A stretch of 64,000 nucleotides of DNA from CAZMXS01 sp964570325 (GTDB taxonomy: Bacteria > Verrucomicrobiota > Kiritimatiellia > CAIQIC01 > CAZMXS01), in contig CAZMXS010000004.1 of the NCBI GenBank assembly GCA_964570325.1, forward strand, positions 1 to 64,000. Reading direction: 5' to 3'. Of this stretch, positions 28,818 through 36,143 are shown in pieces. How positions within the stretch are numbered: position 1 is the stretch's first letter; every line of letters begins with the position of its first letter. Position numbers and translations under genes: made by a program. The notes below the pieces were generated by a model that did not search any database, was not told the origin of the DNA, and was given only the letters and a program-made list of their open reading frames with translations.

Positions 28818-28852
28818 GTTCAAGATTCAAAGCTCAAAGTTGGCGGTTCGCG
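28818..28852. repeat. Degenerate heptamer tract (GTTCAAA class) before a stop codon
   Basis: Five 7-base units in register, including GTTCAAG, ATTCAAA and GCTCAAA, occupy the 92-base gap and end 3 bases from the stop codon of the minus-strand gene at 28856. Confidence 0.75.
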
Positions 28853-28855
28853 ACA

Positions 28856-31000
28856 TCATTTACGATCCCTCGGCGTAGTGGGCAGCGACTCGCCCTGGGT
28901 CCGAATAAAAACCGGCGCCGGCAGATTGGTCTTGGACTGTTCCAAAGCGTCCAAATCTTCCATATCTGCGCCCATACTGATGCGCAGTTCCGCCTCTTTC
29001 TTCTCAATCATCTGCGCGATTTCCTCGTTGACGCTGGCGAAGCGCTTCAGCTCCGTGTCGCCGATGCCCACCGCCGCGCCAACCGGCCACTTGCCGATGT
29101 TGAGCCAACCGATGCCGGATTCCTCCGACGGGTCAAAGCCGGCCACCACGAGATTTTTGACCTCCTCATTGGCAATGGTCTCGGTGAAGGTGGTGTCGTA
29201 GCTGGTGCGGATGCCTCCCGTGGACTCGACCGTCAATCGGCCGCGGTTTTCCGTTCCGCTCCACAAATTCAGATAGTAGTCGTCATAGATACCCAGCCCC
29301 AAGAAAACCAGGTTGACATTTACGCCACGCTCCTCTTTCTTGAGCCCGGCGGATACGATAGGCACAAACAGATGGCCCGTCGAACTCTTGTCAACCCATT
29401 GTCCTTGCGCATCTTTCTTGCGAACAACCATGTTTTCAAAAAGGAGCTTGGTCTGCTCGGACTTCCCGCTCTGTCGGCGCGCGGAAAAGAAACTGAGACT
29501 GGGCGTGGCCGCGCTGCCGCCGAGCAATGCCCGGCCCGGGAATAACAGGACGAAATCCAGTTGGGTCACCGGATCCTTTTCTTCCGGATTGTCGGGCGCG
29601 GCAGTTTTGATCTTGCCGGCAATCAGCGGGATCTTGCGCGAAAAATCCTTGAGGGTGAACTGCATCTGCATCGAGCCGGGTTTCTCGCCCTCGCCACGAT
29701 CATCCCGGTTGTCTTCCACCCCGACCTTGTTGACAAAGTTCATCAGGAAATTCGGCGCCTTGCGCGGCGTGAACCCCTGCGACATCTCGTAGCCGTCCAG
29801 CGAGCGACGCAGCAGGTATTCCGAGTACTCCAACTTGGTCCGCGGCTTACATTCCAACAGGAGCCCGGCCTCGGGGTCAGTCGCCAGCAGCGTGCCGGTA
29901 TTCGCGTTCAGCACCACCATGCCGATCGAGTTCAGCCCCTCGGCCAGCACCGAGACCTGCCCATTCAACGGGTCAAGCCGCAGCAAGCGCGCGTCCTTGC
30001 CCTTGGCAGTGGCCTTCTGGGCCAGCACAAACGCGCCATCGGGCAACAACGCCACGCTCTCCAGCTCCGACTCGGCCGTCACCTCCCCCGCTGCGCCGAT
30101 TGGCAGGTGGCGCACGGCGTCCCACCACGTGAGCGAGCCTTTTGGCCGCTCCGCCACGACCAGGATATCTTCATTCCGGGCCAGGCAAATACCCGAGAAA
30201 TCAACGAACGGGCCATAATCCACCACCCACCACTCGCCAGCCACATCGCGCATCAGCGTCGTGCCAAACTTCGGGCCGGTGGCAAAATCGGCATCGGAGC
30301 CAACAACGAACAACCGGCCGTCGGCGGTGACCTTGATATCCTGCCAGGCATAGCCCCGGTCGAGCCACGGCACCGGGATGGCGCGCGCGGTGGTAAACTT
30401 CCCGGCTGCATCGGGAATAAACTCCAGGATTCGCCCCCGCGGAACCTGCTCGACCACGAACAGGTGGCCGTTGGTGCTGAAGGCAATGCCACCCGGCGAA
30501 TTCAGTTTCCCCTGAATCCAGGCTTCGCGGGGCTTTGCCTTGGAGATGGCCCAGTTGGGAACAGGCTCCGGAACGCTCCAGCCGGACTCCACCACCGGCG
30601 CTGCCGCGCCATTGCGGATCACCGCCACCCGGTTGGCCTTGGATTCGGCCACGTAAATATCCTTGGTAATCGGGTGTATGGCTATACCATCGGGCCCTTG
30701 CAAGCCGCGCGCAAGCACATCCACGTCATACTCGCCCTTGAGCGGTAAACGTTCAGAGAAGACCGGGGCGGCCGCAAACCAGCCGGCAAGCAGCAAGCCG
30801 GAAACCAAGACAGGCACCACCCGCAACCCAAACGGAACACGGAACACGGAAAGACAATGTGCCACTACGCCGGATTTTATTACAGAATAATCAAATCCCA
30901 ATGGCGGCCCCCACCCCACCCACCGGGCCGTACGCAACGCGCGGTGATCCTGCCCGCCATTGCCACTGTCCTTTTCCACATTACCGCGGGCATCGGTCAC
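28856..31000 (-). CDS. Exported NHL/propeller-type protein of the ExbB-ExbD operon (up to 714 aa)
   Basis: A signal-like segment (VVPVLVSGLLLAGWFAAA) precedes an NHL/SMP-30-like beta-propeller: LQGPDGIAIHPITKDIYVAE, then NSPGGIAFSTNGHLFVVEQ, and similar blades to about residue 390. The C-terminal 300 residues are unfamiliar. The longest frame starts with GTG at 31000, overlapping the ExbB-like stop codon by 4 bases. However, the first 60 residues include translated heptamer repeat (30833-30853), so a GTG near 30820, directly before the signal segment, is an alternative start. It sits between the channel gene and two ExbD-like genes and is probably the periplasmic or outer component of the machine. 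Substrate unknown. Confidence 0.75.
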   Translation of the reverse strand: MTDARGNVEKDSGNGGQDHRALRTARWVGWGPPLGFDYSVIKSGVVAHCLSVFRVPFGLRVVPVLVSGLLLAGWFAAAPVFSERLPLKGEYDVDVLARGLQGPDGIAIHPITKDIYVAESKANRVAVIRNGAAAPVVESGWSVPEPVPNWAISKAKPREAWIQGKLNSPGGIAFSTNGHLFVVEQVPRGRILEFIPDAAGKFTTARAIPVPWLDRGYAWQDIKVTADGRLFVVGSDADFATGPKFGTTLMRDVAGEWWVVDYGPFVDFSGICLARNEDILVVAERPKGSLTWWDAVRHLPIGAAGEVTAESELESVALLPDGAFVLAQKATAKGKDARLLRLDPLNGQVSVLAEGLNSIGMVVLNANTGTLLATDPEAGLLLECKPRTKLEYSEYLLRRSLDGYEMSQGFTPRKAPNFLMNFVNKVGVEDNRDDRGEGEKPGSMQMQFTLKDFSRKIPLIAGKIKTAAPDNPEEKDPVTQLDFVLLFPGRALLGGSAATPSLSFFSARRQSGKSEQTKLLFENMVVRKKDAQGQWVDKSSTGHLFVPIVSAGLKKEERGVNVNLVFLGLGIYDDYYLNLWSGTENRGRLTVESTGGIRTSYDTTFTETIANEEVKNLVVAGFDPSEESGIGWLNIGKWPVGAAVGIGDTELKRFASVNEEIAQMIEKKEAELRISMGADMEDLDALEQSKTNLPAPVFIRTQGESLPTTPRDRK
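30833..30853. repeat. Short heptamer tract (CGGAACA class)
   Basis: Two identical CGGAACA units and a third variant CGGAAAG lie in register. They sit within the doubtful N-terminal extension of the NHL-protein gene and favour a downstream start. Confidence 0.55.
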
Positions 31001-32514
31001 TTCACCAATTCCTCGCGGAGGGTGATAACGCGCGGCTTGCTCATCCGGTTGCAGAACGAATCGGTCGTGGCCAGATGGGCCCGCAGATCCTCGAGCGTCT
31101 TGCGGAACTCCTCGCTGGAGGCCAGGCTGGCGAGGCTCCGGTCCACCGCCTGCTGAATCTTGAGCAGATCCTGGATGCCGGCGGCCAGCTTCGCCACTTC
31201 GTTCATCCGCGCCGTCAGATCCTGAGCCGTGTTGAGGGATTTGGCCATGCTCTCGCGGGTCACCTGCTGCAACGCCTCGGCGTTCTTCTGGTATTCCGCG
31301 GCAACCTTCATGGACGACTCGTTGACTTCGCGAAGCATATCCTGCAGTTGGCGCGCCTCCTCTTCCGCCACCTGCCGGCGCTGCACCAGCGCCTGGTCTT
31401 CCTGCTCGCGCAAGTCGCCGACCATTTTTTGCAGCGAATCCTGCAGTGTGCTGCCCACCTCCGCGAAGCTGGTCGAAAGCCGCGCGGTCAGATCCTTCAG
31501 CGTGGCCTCATAGTTGCGCGTGAGATTGGAGAAACGCTCCTCGACCGCGCCGGCGGCGCGCTCAATCGAGCGTGTGAACACCTCGTCGTAACGGTCGGGG
31601 TCCGGGATATAGCGCCGGAAGGCCGCCTCGATCGAGTCCTCCAGGTTCTCAATCACGATCGGTTGCTGCTCAGCCGATGGGAAGCGCGAAATGAAGGTTT
31701 CGTCCAGGTAGATGTCAATTTCCACGAACAGGTTTTCCTCGCGCCGCTGGAGCGAGGACAGCGGGAACATCAGGAAGGTGACCAGCATCAGGGCCAGGAA
31801 GGTGGTGTCGAACGCGACGCCGAGACCGATGGTGACGTTGGCGATGGCGCCCTTGATTGCGCTCAATTCGGCGCTGCCCGCCAGAAAGTCGGCGAACCCG
31901 GACACGGCCGAACCCAACCCTTGCACCGTGCCGATAAACCCCAGGATCGGAATGGCCCAGATCAGCACACGCGCGAGGGCATAGGAAGAGTCGGACGAGC
32001 TGGTGTCGCGGCTGGATTCCGCGCTGGCCCAGCCGGACACGCGGCCAACGTCCTTGGTCGCCAGCCACAAGCCCAGAATGCGATCTAGCCGTGTCAGCGT
32101 GATGCTCTTGGTGAACCGGGGATGACTGAGAATCTTGGTGCGCAGGGCGTGAATCTGCGACTCGTCGTTGAGATTGAAGGTCGTCTCAATCGGGCTTTCA
32201 TAAATAATTTTCAATTGCTGGCGGATGATGCGCTGCTTGAGCAGGATCTGGGCGGCCACCATGAAGGCCATATACAGTTCGATGAACTGAATGGGACCGC
32301 GGTTACTGATCAGGGCCCAGACATAATCAGCCTTGGTGCCTTTGAGCGGCATGACCGCCAGCCAAACCAGAAACGTCCCCAAGAACCCTACCAGCAACTG
32401 AATGAAGAAATTGGCATCGGTTCCCGGATGGGCGCCCTGGATAGCCTCCTCCTTGGCAATGTCCTTTTCGGCCGTTGCTTCCTTGGCCTGCTCGACGACA
32501 GGTTCTTCAGCCAT
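30997..32514 (-). CDS. MotA/TolQ/ExbB-family proton channel protein with long coiled-coil tail (505 aa)
   Basis: Four hydrophobic segments are visible: about 36-56 (FFIQLLVGFLGTFLVWLAV), 75-95, a third with IPILGFIGTVQGLGSAV, and a fourth with GLGVAFDTTFLALMLVTFL. The last two form the MotA/ExbB signature. After residue 320 comes a Glu/Gln-rich coiled coil to the C-terminus, much longer than in classical ExbB. The protein is the ion-conducting partner of the two ExbD-like proteins downstream. The gene is first in the operon, and its stop overlaps the next gene by 4 bases. The tail recalls ZorA, but the other Zorya genes are absent. Likely role: energising an envelope process. Confidence 0.85.
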   Translation of the reverse strand: MAEEPVVEQAKEATAEKDIAKEEAIQGAHPGTDANFFIQLLVGFLGTFLVWLAVMPLKGTKADYVWALISNRGPIQFIELYMAFMVAAQILLKQRIIRQQLKIIYESPIETTFNLNDESQIHALRTKILSHPRFTKSITLTRLDRILGLWLATKDVGRVSGWASAESSRDTSSSDSSYALARVLIWAIPILGFIGTVQGLGSAVSGFADFLAGSAELSAIKGAIANVTIGLGVAFDTTFLALMLVTFLMFPLSSLQRREENLFVEIDIYLDETFISRFPSAEQQPIVIENLEDSIEAAFRRYIPDPDRYDEVFTRSIERAAGAVEERFSNLTRNYEATLKDLTARLSTSFAEVGSTLQDSLQKMVGDLREQEDQALVQRRQVAEEEARQLQDMLREVNESSMKVAAEYQKNAEALQQVTRESMAKSLNTAQDLTARMNEVAKLAAGIQDLLKIQQAVDRSLASLASSEEFRKTLEDLRAHLATTDSFCNRMSKPRVITLREELVK

Positions 32515-32585
32515 GATTCACCTTACTCTAGTGATCATAACGCCAATGCCTACCCCCAAAAAACAGGGCCGGTGCGTTTTTTCGG

Positions 32586-32613
32586 ATATTATTGGTCGAG
32601 CCGGATTTGTCCA
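32586..32613 (-). promoter_or_regulatory. Predicted sigma70-type promoter for the ExbB-like operon
   Basis: On the minus strand TGGACA (32608-32613), a 16-base spacer and TAATAT (32586-32591) lie about 72 bases before the ATG at 32514. Read by eye; untested. Confidence 0.4.
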
Positions 32614-32626
32614 GAAAAATTGGCGC

Positions 32627-32654
32627 TTGGCATTTGCCGACCGGGGGGTATCCT
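32627..32654 (+). promoter_or_regulatory. Possible divergent promoter for the dehydrogenase gene
   Basis: TTGGCA (32627-32632), a 16-base spacer and TATCCT (32649-32654) lie about 115 bases before the ATG at 32770, back to back with the minus-strand candidate. Confidence 0.3.
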
Positions 32655-32769
32655 TTTTATCCATGGTCGCGCGGTTCGCTGCGGCCAGTTCAAGGCGCGC
32701 CGGCTGGCCATTCGCGTCTGATGATCCCGGCTGGACGCCAACCGCGCGCGACCAGCGAGGAGGCCCTAC

Positions 32770-33741
32770 ATGCTGGATGTTTTTTTTTATGAGGCATTTG
32801 AAGAAGAAAGCGAGCAGCTCCGCCGTTTTTTGCCGCAAGGCGTGCTGGCGGATTTCGACTGGCGCACCATCCAGGAACGGGGCGATCCCGCACCACCGGC
32901 CCGAATCATCAGCCTGCGCACCCAGTCGCGCATCCCCCCTGAATGGGCCGGCGCGCTGGGCGCCCTGCTGACCCGCAGCACCGGTTACGACCATCTGATC
33001 GCCTACCGCACACTGACCGGCGCCGCGATCCCTTGCGGTTATCTGCCGCTCTACTGCGCCCGGGCCGTCGCCGAACAAGCTTTACTGCTGTGGATGGCTT
33101 TGTTGCGCAAACTGCCGGAGCAAACGGCGCATTTTGCCGCCTTCAACCGTGACCATATCACCGGACGCGAATGCCTCGAGAAGACGCTGGCGGTGGTCGG
33201 CGTCGGCAACATCGGCTATGAAATTGCGCGCCTGGGCCGGAGCTTGGGCATGACCGTGCGCGGCGTAGATATCGTTCACCGGCACGCCGATGTGGAATAC
33301 CTCGGGCGCGACGACGCGCTGGCCATGGCCGATATCGTGGTCTGCGCCATGAACCTGACCGCGCAGAACAATGGCTATTTCGCCGGCCCCGCGTTGGAAC
33401 AGATCATCAAACCGGGCGCGATTTTCATCAATATCGCGCGCGGGGAGTTCGCCCCGGCCACGGATTTGCTGCGCGCGCTGGATGCCGGCCGCTTGGCGGG
33501 CATCGGGCTGGACGTTTTCAACCAGGAGCAGGAACTGGCCGTTTGGTTCCGCGCGAATCAGCCGGTGACCAGTCCCGAAGGCCAGGCCCTGCTGGAACTG
33601 GCCCGCCGGCCAAATGTGATCCTGACCCCCCACAACGCCTTCAATACCGTTGAATCCGTCGAGCGCAAGAGCCGGCAAAGCATGGAACAGATCGCCGCAT
33701 TTCTTAAGAACGGCCAGTTTATCTGGCCGCTGCCGGAATAA
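32770..33741 (+). CDS. D-isomer-specific 2-hydroxyacid dehydrogenase (323 aa)
   Basis: The NAD-binding fold shows VGVGNIGYEIARLG, and the conserved catalytic set can be read in order: Arg in INIARGEF, Glu in DVFNQE, and His in LTPHNAF. These match the Arg-Glu-His triad of D-lactate, glycerate and phosphoglycerate dehydrogenases. Length is typical for the family. The start follows AGGAGG-like bases (GCGAGGAGGCCC). It reduces a 2-keto acid with NADH or the reverse; the exact substrate cannot be told. It stands alone between the divergent channel operon and the Lrp-aminotransferase pair. Confidence 0.88.
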   Translation: MLDVFFYEAFEEESEQLRRFLPQGVLADFDWRTIQERGDPAPPARIISLRTQSRIPPEWAGALGALLTRSTGYDHLIAYRTLTGAAIPCGYLPLYCARAVAEQALLLWMALLRKLPEQTAHFAAFNRDHITGRECLEKTLAVVGVGNIGYEIARLGRSLGMTVRGVDIVHRHADVEYLGRDDALAMADIVVCAMNLTAQNNGYFAGPALEQIIKPGAIFINIARGEFAPATDLLRALDAGRLAGIGLDVFNQEQELAVWFRANQPVTSPEGQALLELARRPNVILTPHNAFNTVESVERKSRQSMEQIAAFLKNGQFIWPLPE

Positions 33742-33743
33742 CC

Positions 33744-33760
33744 GCGGGCGAGATGCCCGG
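33744..33760. other. Stem-loop just after a stop codon
   Basis: CGGGC (33745-33749) and GCCCG (33755-33759) form a hairpin 3 bases after the dehydrogenase stop. There is no T-run, so intrinsic termination is unproven. It resembles a dispersed GCGGGC-type palindrome. The rest of the 198-base gap shows no gene. Confidence 0.4.
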
Positions 33761-33939
33761 CTCCACGCGGGCGCTAAGGGAAACTCGGGCACGCCGCCTC
33801 GATGGAATCAGGAAGAGTTCGGTTTGTGGCCGGCGAACCGGAGGCCCGCGGTTCACCGGCGCGCGCACATTTGCTCGACGAATCCGCTTGCGATCGCTAT
33901 AGGTAAGCGCAATTTTCACATTCAGACGGGGGACATATC

Positions 33940-34419
33940 ATGGATGAGCTGCTAAAAATTCTAAAAACGAACGCGTTGGAGAAAGCGGAGAACATCGGCA
34001 AGATGCTGAACCTTTCCGCGGATGAGGTCCGCGCGCGGATCCGGAAATACGAGGCCGATGGCGTGATCCGCGGTTACGTGGCGATCTTGAACGAGGACCA
34101 ACTGGACCTGGATCGCGTCACGGCCGTGATCGAAGTCAAGGTGACGCCCGAGCGCGACGGCGGTTTTGACCGCGTGGCCTCGCGGATCAGCAAGTTTCCC
34201 GAGGTCCAATCGGTTTACCTGATGTCCGGCGCCTACGACCTGTTGCTGTTTGTCGCCGGACGGGATCTGAAAGAGGTCGCGCTGTTTGTCAGCGAGAAAC
34301 TGGCTACGATCGGCGGCGTCATTTCGACAGCCACTCATTTCATGCTCAAGACCTATAAACACCACGGTGTCCTGATGGAGAAGGAAAATGAAGACGAGCG
34401 GCTCCAAGTCACCCCGTGA
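33940..34419 (+). CDS. Lrp/AsnC-family transcriptional regulator (159 aa)
   Basis: An N-terminal winged helix-turn-helix (residues 1-50, with ADEVRARIRKYEADGVIRGY) is followed by an Asp/amino-acid-binding RAM domain (about 65-145, with DRVTAVIEVKV and VYLMSGAYDLLLFVAG). Length matches the family. A GGGGGAC ribosome site precedes the ATG. The gene overlaps the next, an aminotransferase, by 32 bases, an arrangement like the alaR-alaT pair of Bacillus. It therefore probably controls that aminotransferase in response to an amino acid. Confidence 0.9.
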   Translation: MDELLKILKTNALEKAENIGKMLNLSADEVRARIRKYEADGVIRGYVAILNEDQLDLDRVTAVIEVKVTPERDGGFDRVASRISKFPEVQSVYLMSGAYDLLLFVAGRDLKEVALFVSEKLATIGGVISTATHFMLKTYKHHGVLMEKENEDERLQVTP

Positions 34420-35569
34420 TTACATCGCCGCGCACGTGCGCGACATCCCGCGCTCGGGCATCCGCGATTTCTTCGACATCGTCAGCACGATGAAGGATGT
34501 CATCAGCCTGGGCATCGGCGAACCCGATTTTGACACGCCCTGGCATGTCCGCGAATCCACCGTCGTGGCGCTTGAGAAGGGGGCGACGCATTACACGTCC
34601 AACATGGGCCTGCTGGAACTGCGCAAGGCCCTGGCCGGCTACGTCCGCCGGAAGTTCAAGGCGGAGTACAACCCGGAAAACGAGATTCTGATCACCGTCG
34701 GCGTGAGCGAGGCGCTCGATCTCGCGTTGCGCGCGCTGATCAACCCCGGCGACGAGGTGATCTATCACGAGCCGTGTTATGTTTCCTACCGGGCGGCGAT
34801 CATTTTCGCGCATGGCGTGCCGGTGGTCGTGGAAACGCGCGCCGAAGACGAATTTCGCCTGACCCGTGAACTGTTCGAAGCCAAGATCACGCCCAAGACC
34901 CGCGTGCTGATGTTGAACTTTCCGAACAATCCAACCGGCGCGGTTATCTTCCGCAAGGATCTGGAGGCCATTGCCGAGCTGTGCCGGGAACACGACCTGA
35001 TCGTGCTGACCGACGAGATCTACGCCGAACTGACCTATGACGGGGAGCATGTCAGCATCGCGTCGCTCCCCGGCATGAAAGAACGGACGATTTTCCTGCA
35101 CGGGTTTTCAAAGGCTTGGGCTATGACCGGCTTTCGGATGGGGTACGCCTGCTCGATCCCGGAATTAACCGAGGCCATGATGAAGATTCATCAGTACACG
35201 ATGTTGTGCGCCTCATCCATCAGCCAGAAAGCAGCAATCGAGGCGCTGGCCCGCCCGGACCAGGATGTGGCCGAAATGGTCGCGGAATACGGCCGGCGGC
35301 GGAATTACATCTATCGCTCCTTCCAGGAAATGGGGCTGGATTGTGTCATGCCACGGGGGGCGTTCTATGCGTTCCCGAGCATCCGCAAGTTCGGTTTGAC
35401 CGCCCACGAGTTCGCGATGCGCCTGTTGAAAGAGGAAAAGGTGGCCGCGGTTCCCGGAACGGCTTTCGGCGCCTGTGGCGAGGGTTTCCTACGCTGCGCT
35501 TACGCCACGAATATGGACAATGTCAAGGAGGCTATGGCGCGGCTGGCGCGGTTCATCAAGCGCTTGTGA
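34388..35569 (+). CDS. PLP-dependent class I/II aminotransferase (393 aa)
   Basis: Fold-type I aminotransferase signatures are complete: LGIGEPDFDTP, the PLP-lysine motif HGFSKAWAMTGFRMG, NFPNNPTGAV, and an Arg near the C-terminus in FLRCAYATN for the substrate carboxylate. The subgroup resembles AspC/PatA/AlaT enzymes that move amino groups between alanine or aspartate and 2-oxoglutarate; the exact donor is not determined. Translation is coupled to the overlapping Lrp-family gene. The first ATG at 34388 is preceded by GGAGAAGG. Confidence 0.92.
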   Translation: MKTSGSKSPRDYIAAHVRDIPRSGIRDFFDIVSTMKDVISLGIGEPDFDTPWHVRESTVVALEKGATHYTSNMGLLELRKALAGYVRRKFKAEYNPENEILITVGVSEALDLALRALINPGDEVIYHEPCYVSYRAAIIFAHGVPVVVETRAEDEFRLTRELFEAKITPKTRVLMLNFPNNPTGAVIFRKDLEAIAELCREHDLIVLTDEIYAELTYDGEHVSIASLPGMKERTIFLHGFSKAWAMTGFRMGYACSIPELTEAMMKIHQYTMLCASSISQKAAIEALARPDQDVAEMVAEYGRRRNYIYRSFQEMGLDCVMPRGAFYAFPSIRKFGLTAHEFAMRLLKEEKVAAVPGTAFGACGEGFLRCAYATNMDNVKEAMARLARFIKRL

Positions 35570-35574
35570 GTACA

Positions 35575-35620
35575 ATCGGCGATCAATAAGCGATGATCGG
35601 TGGCCGCCGATCACTCGCCG
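35575..35620. repeat. Degenerate heptamer tract between two converging genes
   Basis: About six 7-base units in register (AATCGGC, GATCAAT, GATCGGT, GATCACT and others). The tract runs from the aminotransferase stop into the last codons of the converging zinc-ribbon gene; its unit GATCACT is a rotation of the class next to the giant genes. Confidence 0.6.
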
Positions 35621-36078
35621 CTAATCTTGTCGGCGCGGGCGTCCTGGAGAATTTCCACGATCCGGTCAATGGCTGACTGGATCACACCCATCTCGGCGCT
35701 GAGGCGATCGAAGCGCGACAGGTTTTCCGTGCGCAGTTTTTCGAGATATGATCGGCGCTCCCGCACTTCCTCCAGGCTTTCCACAAGGCGCTCGATTTTT
35801 TCCTGCGAGGCGGCCATGGCGTCGTTCAACCCCTTGATCTGGCGCTGCAGGTCTTCCAGGCCCGGCGGCGGCAGGGTGGCAGTGGGAGTCTCCACCACCG
35901 CTTCGATCTCCGCCTCGTTGGGGTCCGGAACCTGGATCGTCTGACCACAATCCGGACAAGTGATCATTAGGCCCGCGCCACGGGCGTCAATCTCCAGGTT
36001 TTTGCCGCAATGCGGGCAGTCAAAATTGATGTCCGTTCCGATCAGATCTTCAAATCTGGCATTTTGTTGTTCAGCCAC
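35611..36078 (-). CDS. Zinc-ribbon coiled-coil protein at the end of the secretion operon (155 aa)
   Basis: Two CxxCG knuckles (CPHCGKNLE and CPDCGQT, about residues 21-48) form a zinc ribbon. An acidic Pro-rich linker and a long coiled coil (about 75-150) follow. No signal peptide or membrane helix is visible, so it is probably cytoplasmic. The start is GTG at 36078, six bases after GGAGGG; the longer frame starts with a weak TTG. It lies 65 bases after gspD on the same strand. Role unknown; a link to the secretion apparatus is suggested only by position. Confidence 0.7.
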   Translation of the reverse strand: MAEQQNARFEDLIGTDINFDCPHCGKNLEIDARGAGLMITCPDCGQTIQVPDPNEAEIEAVVETPTATLPPPGLEDLQRQIKGLNDAMAASQEKIERLVESLEEVRERRSYLEKLRTENLSRFDRLSAEMGVIQSAIDRIVEILQDARADKISGE

Positions 36079-36143
36079 GGCGCACCCTCCCAACTGATGA
36101 GACTATTTTCAGCTTAACTCGAGCGTAATTGCTGTTCAAGTAC

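Noticed and set aside
30859..32088. Plus-strand open frame of 409 codons
   Set aside because: Antisense to the ExbB-like gene; His/Gln/Arg-rich with no recognisable fold.
27546..32514. Zorya-type anti-phage system
   Set aside because: The channel has a ZorA-like tail, but the ExbD-like partners lack an OmpA/peptidoglycan domain and no ZorC, ZorD or ZorE is present.
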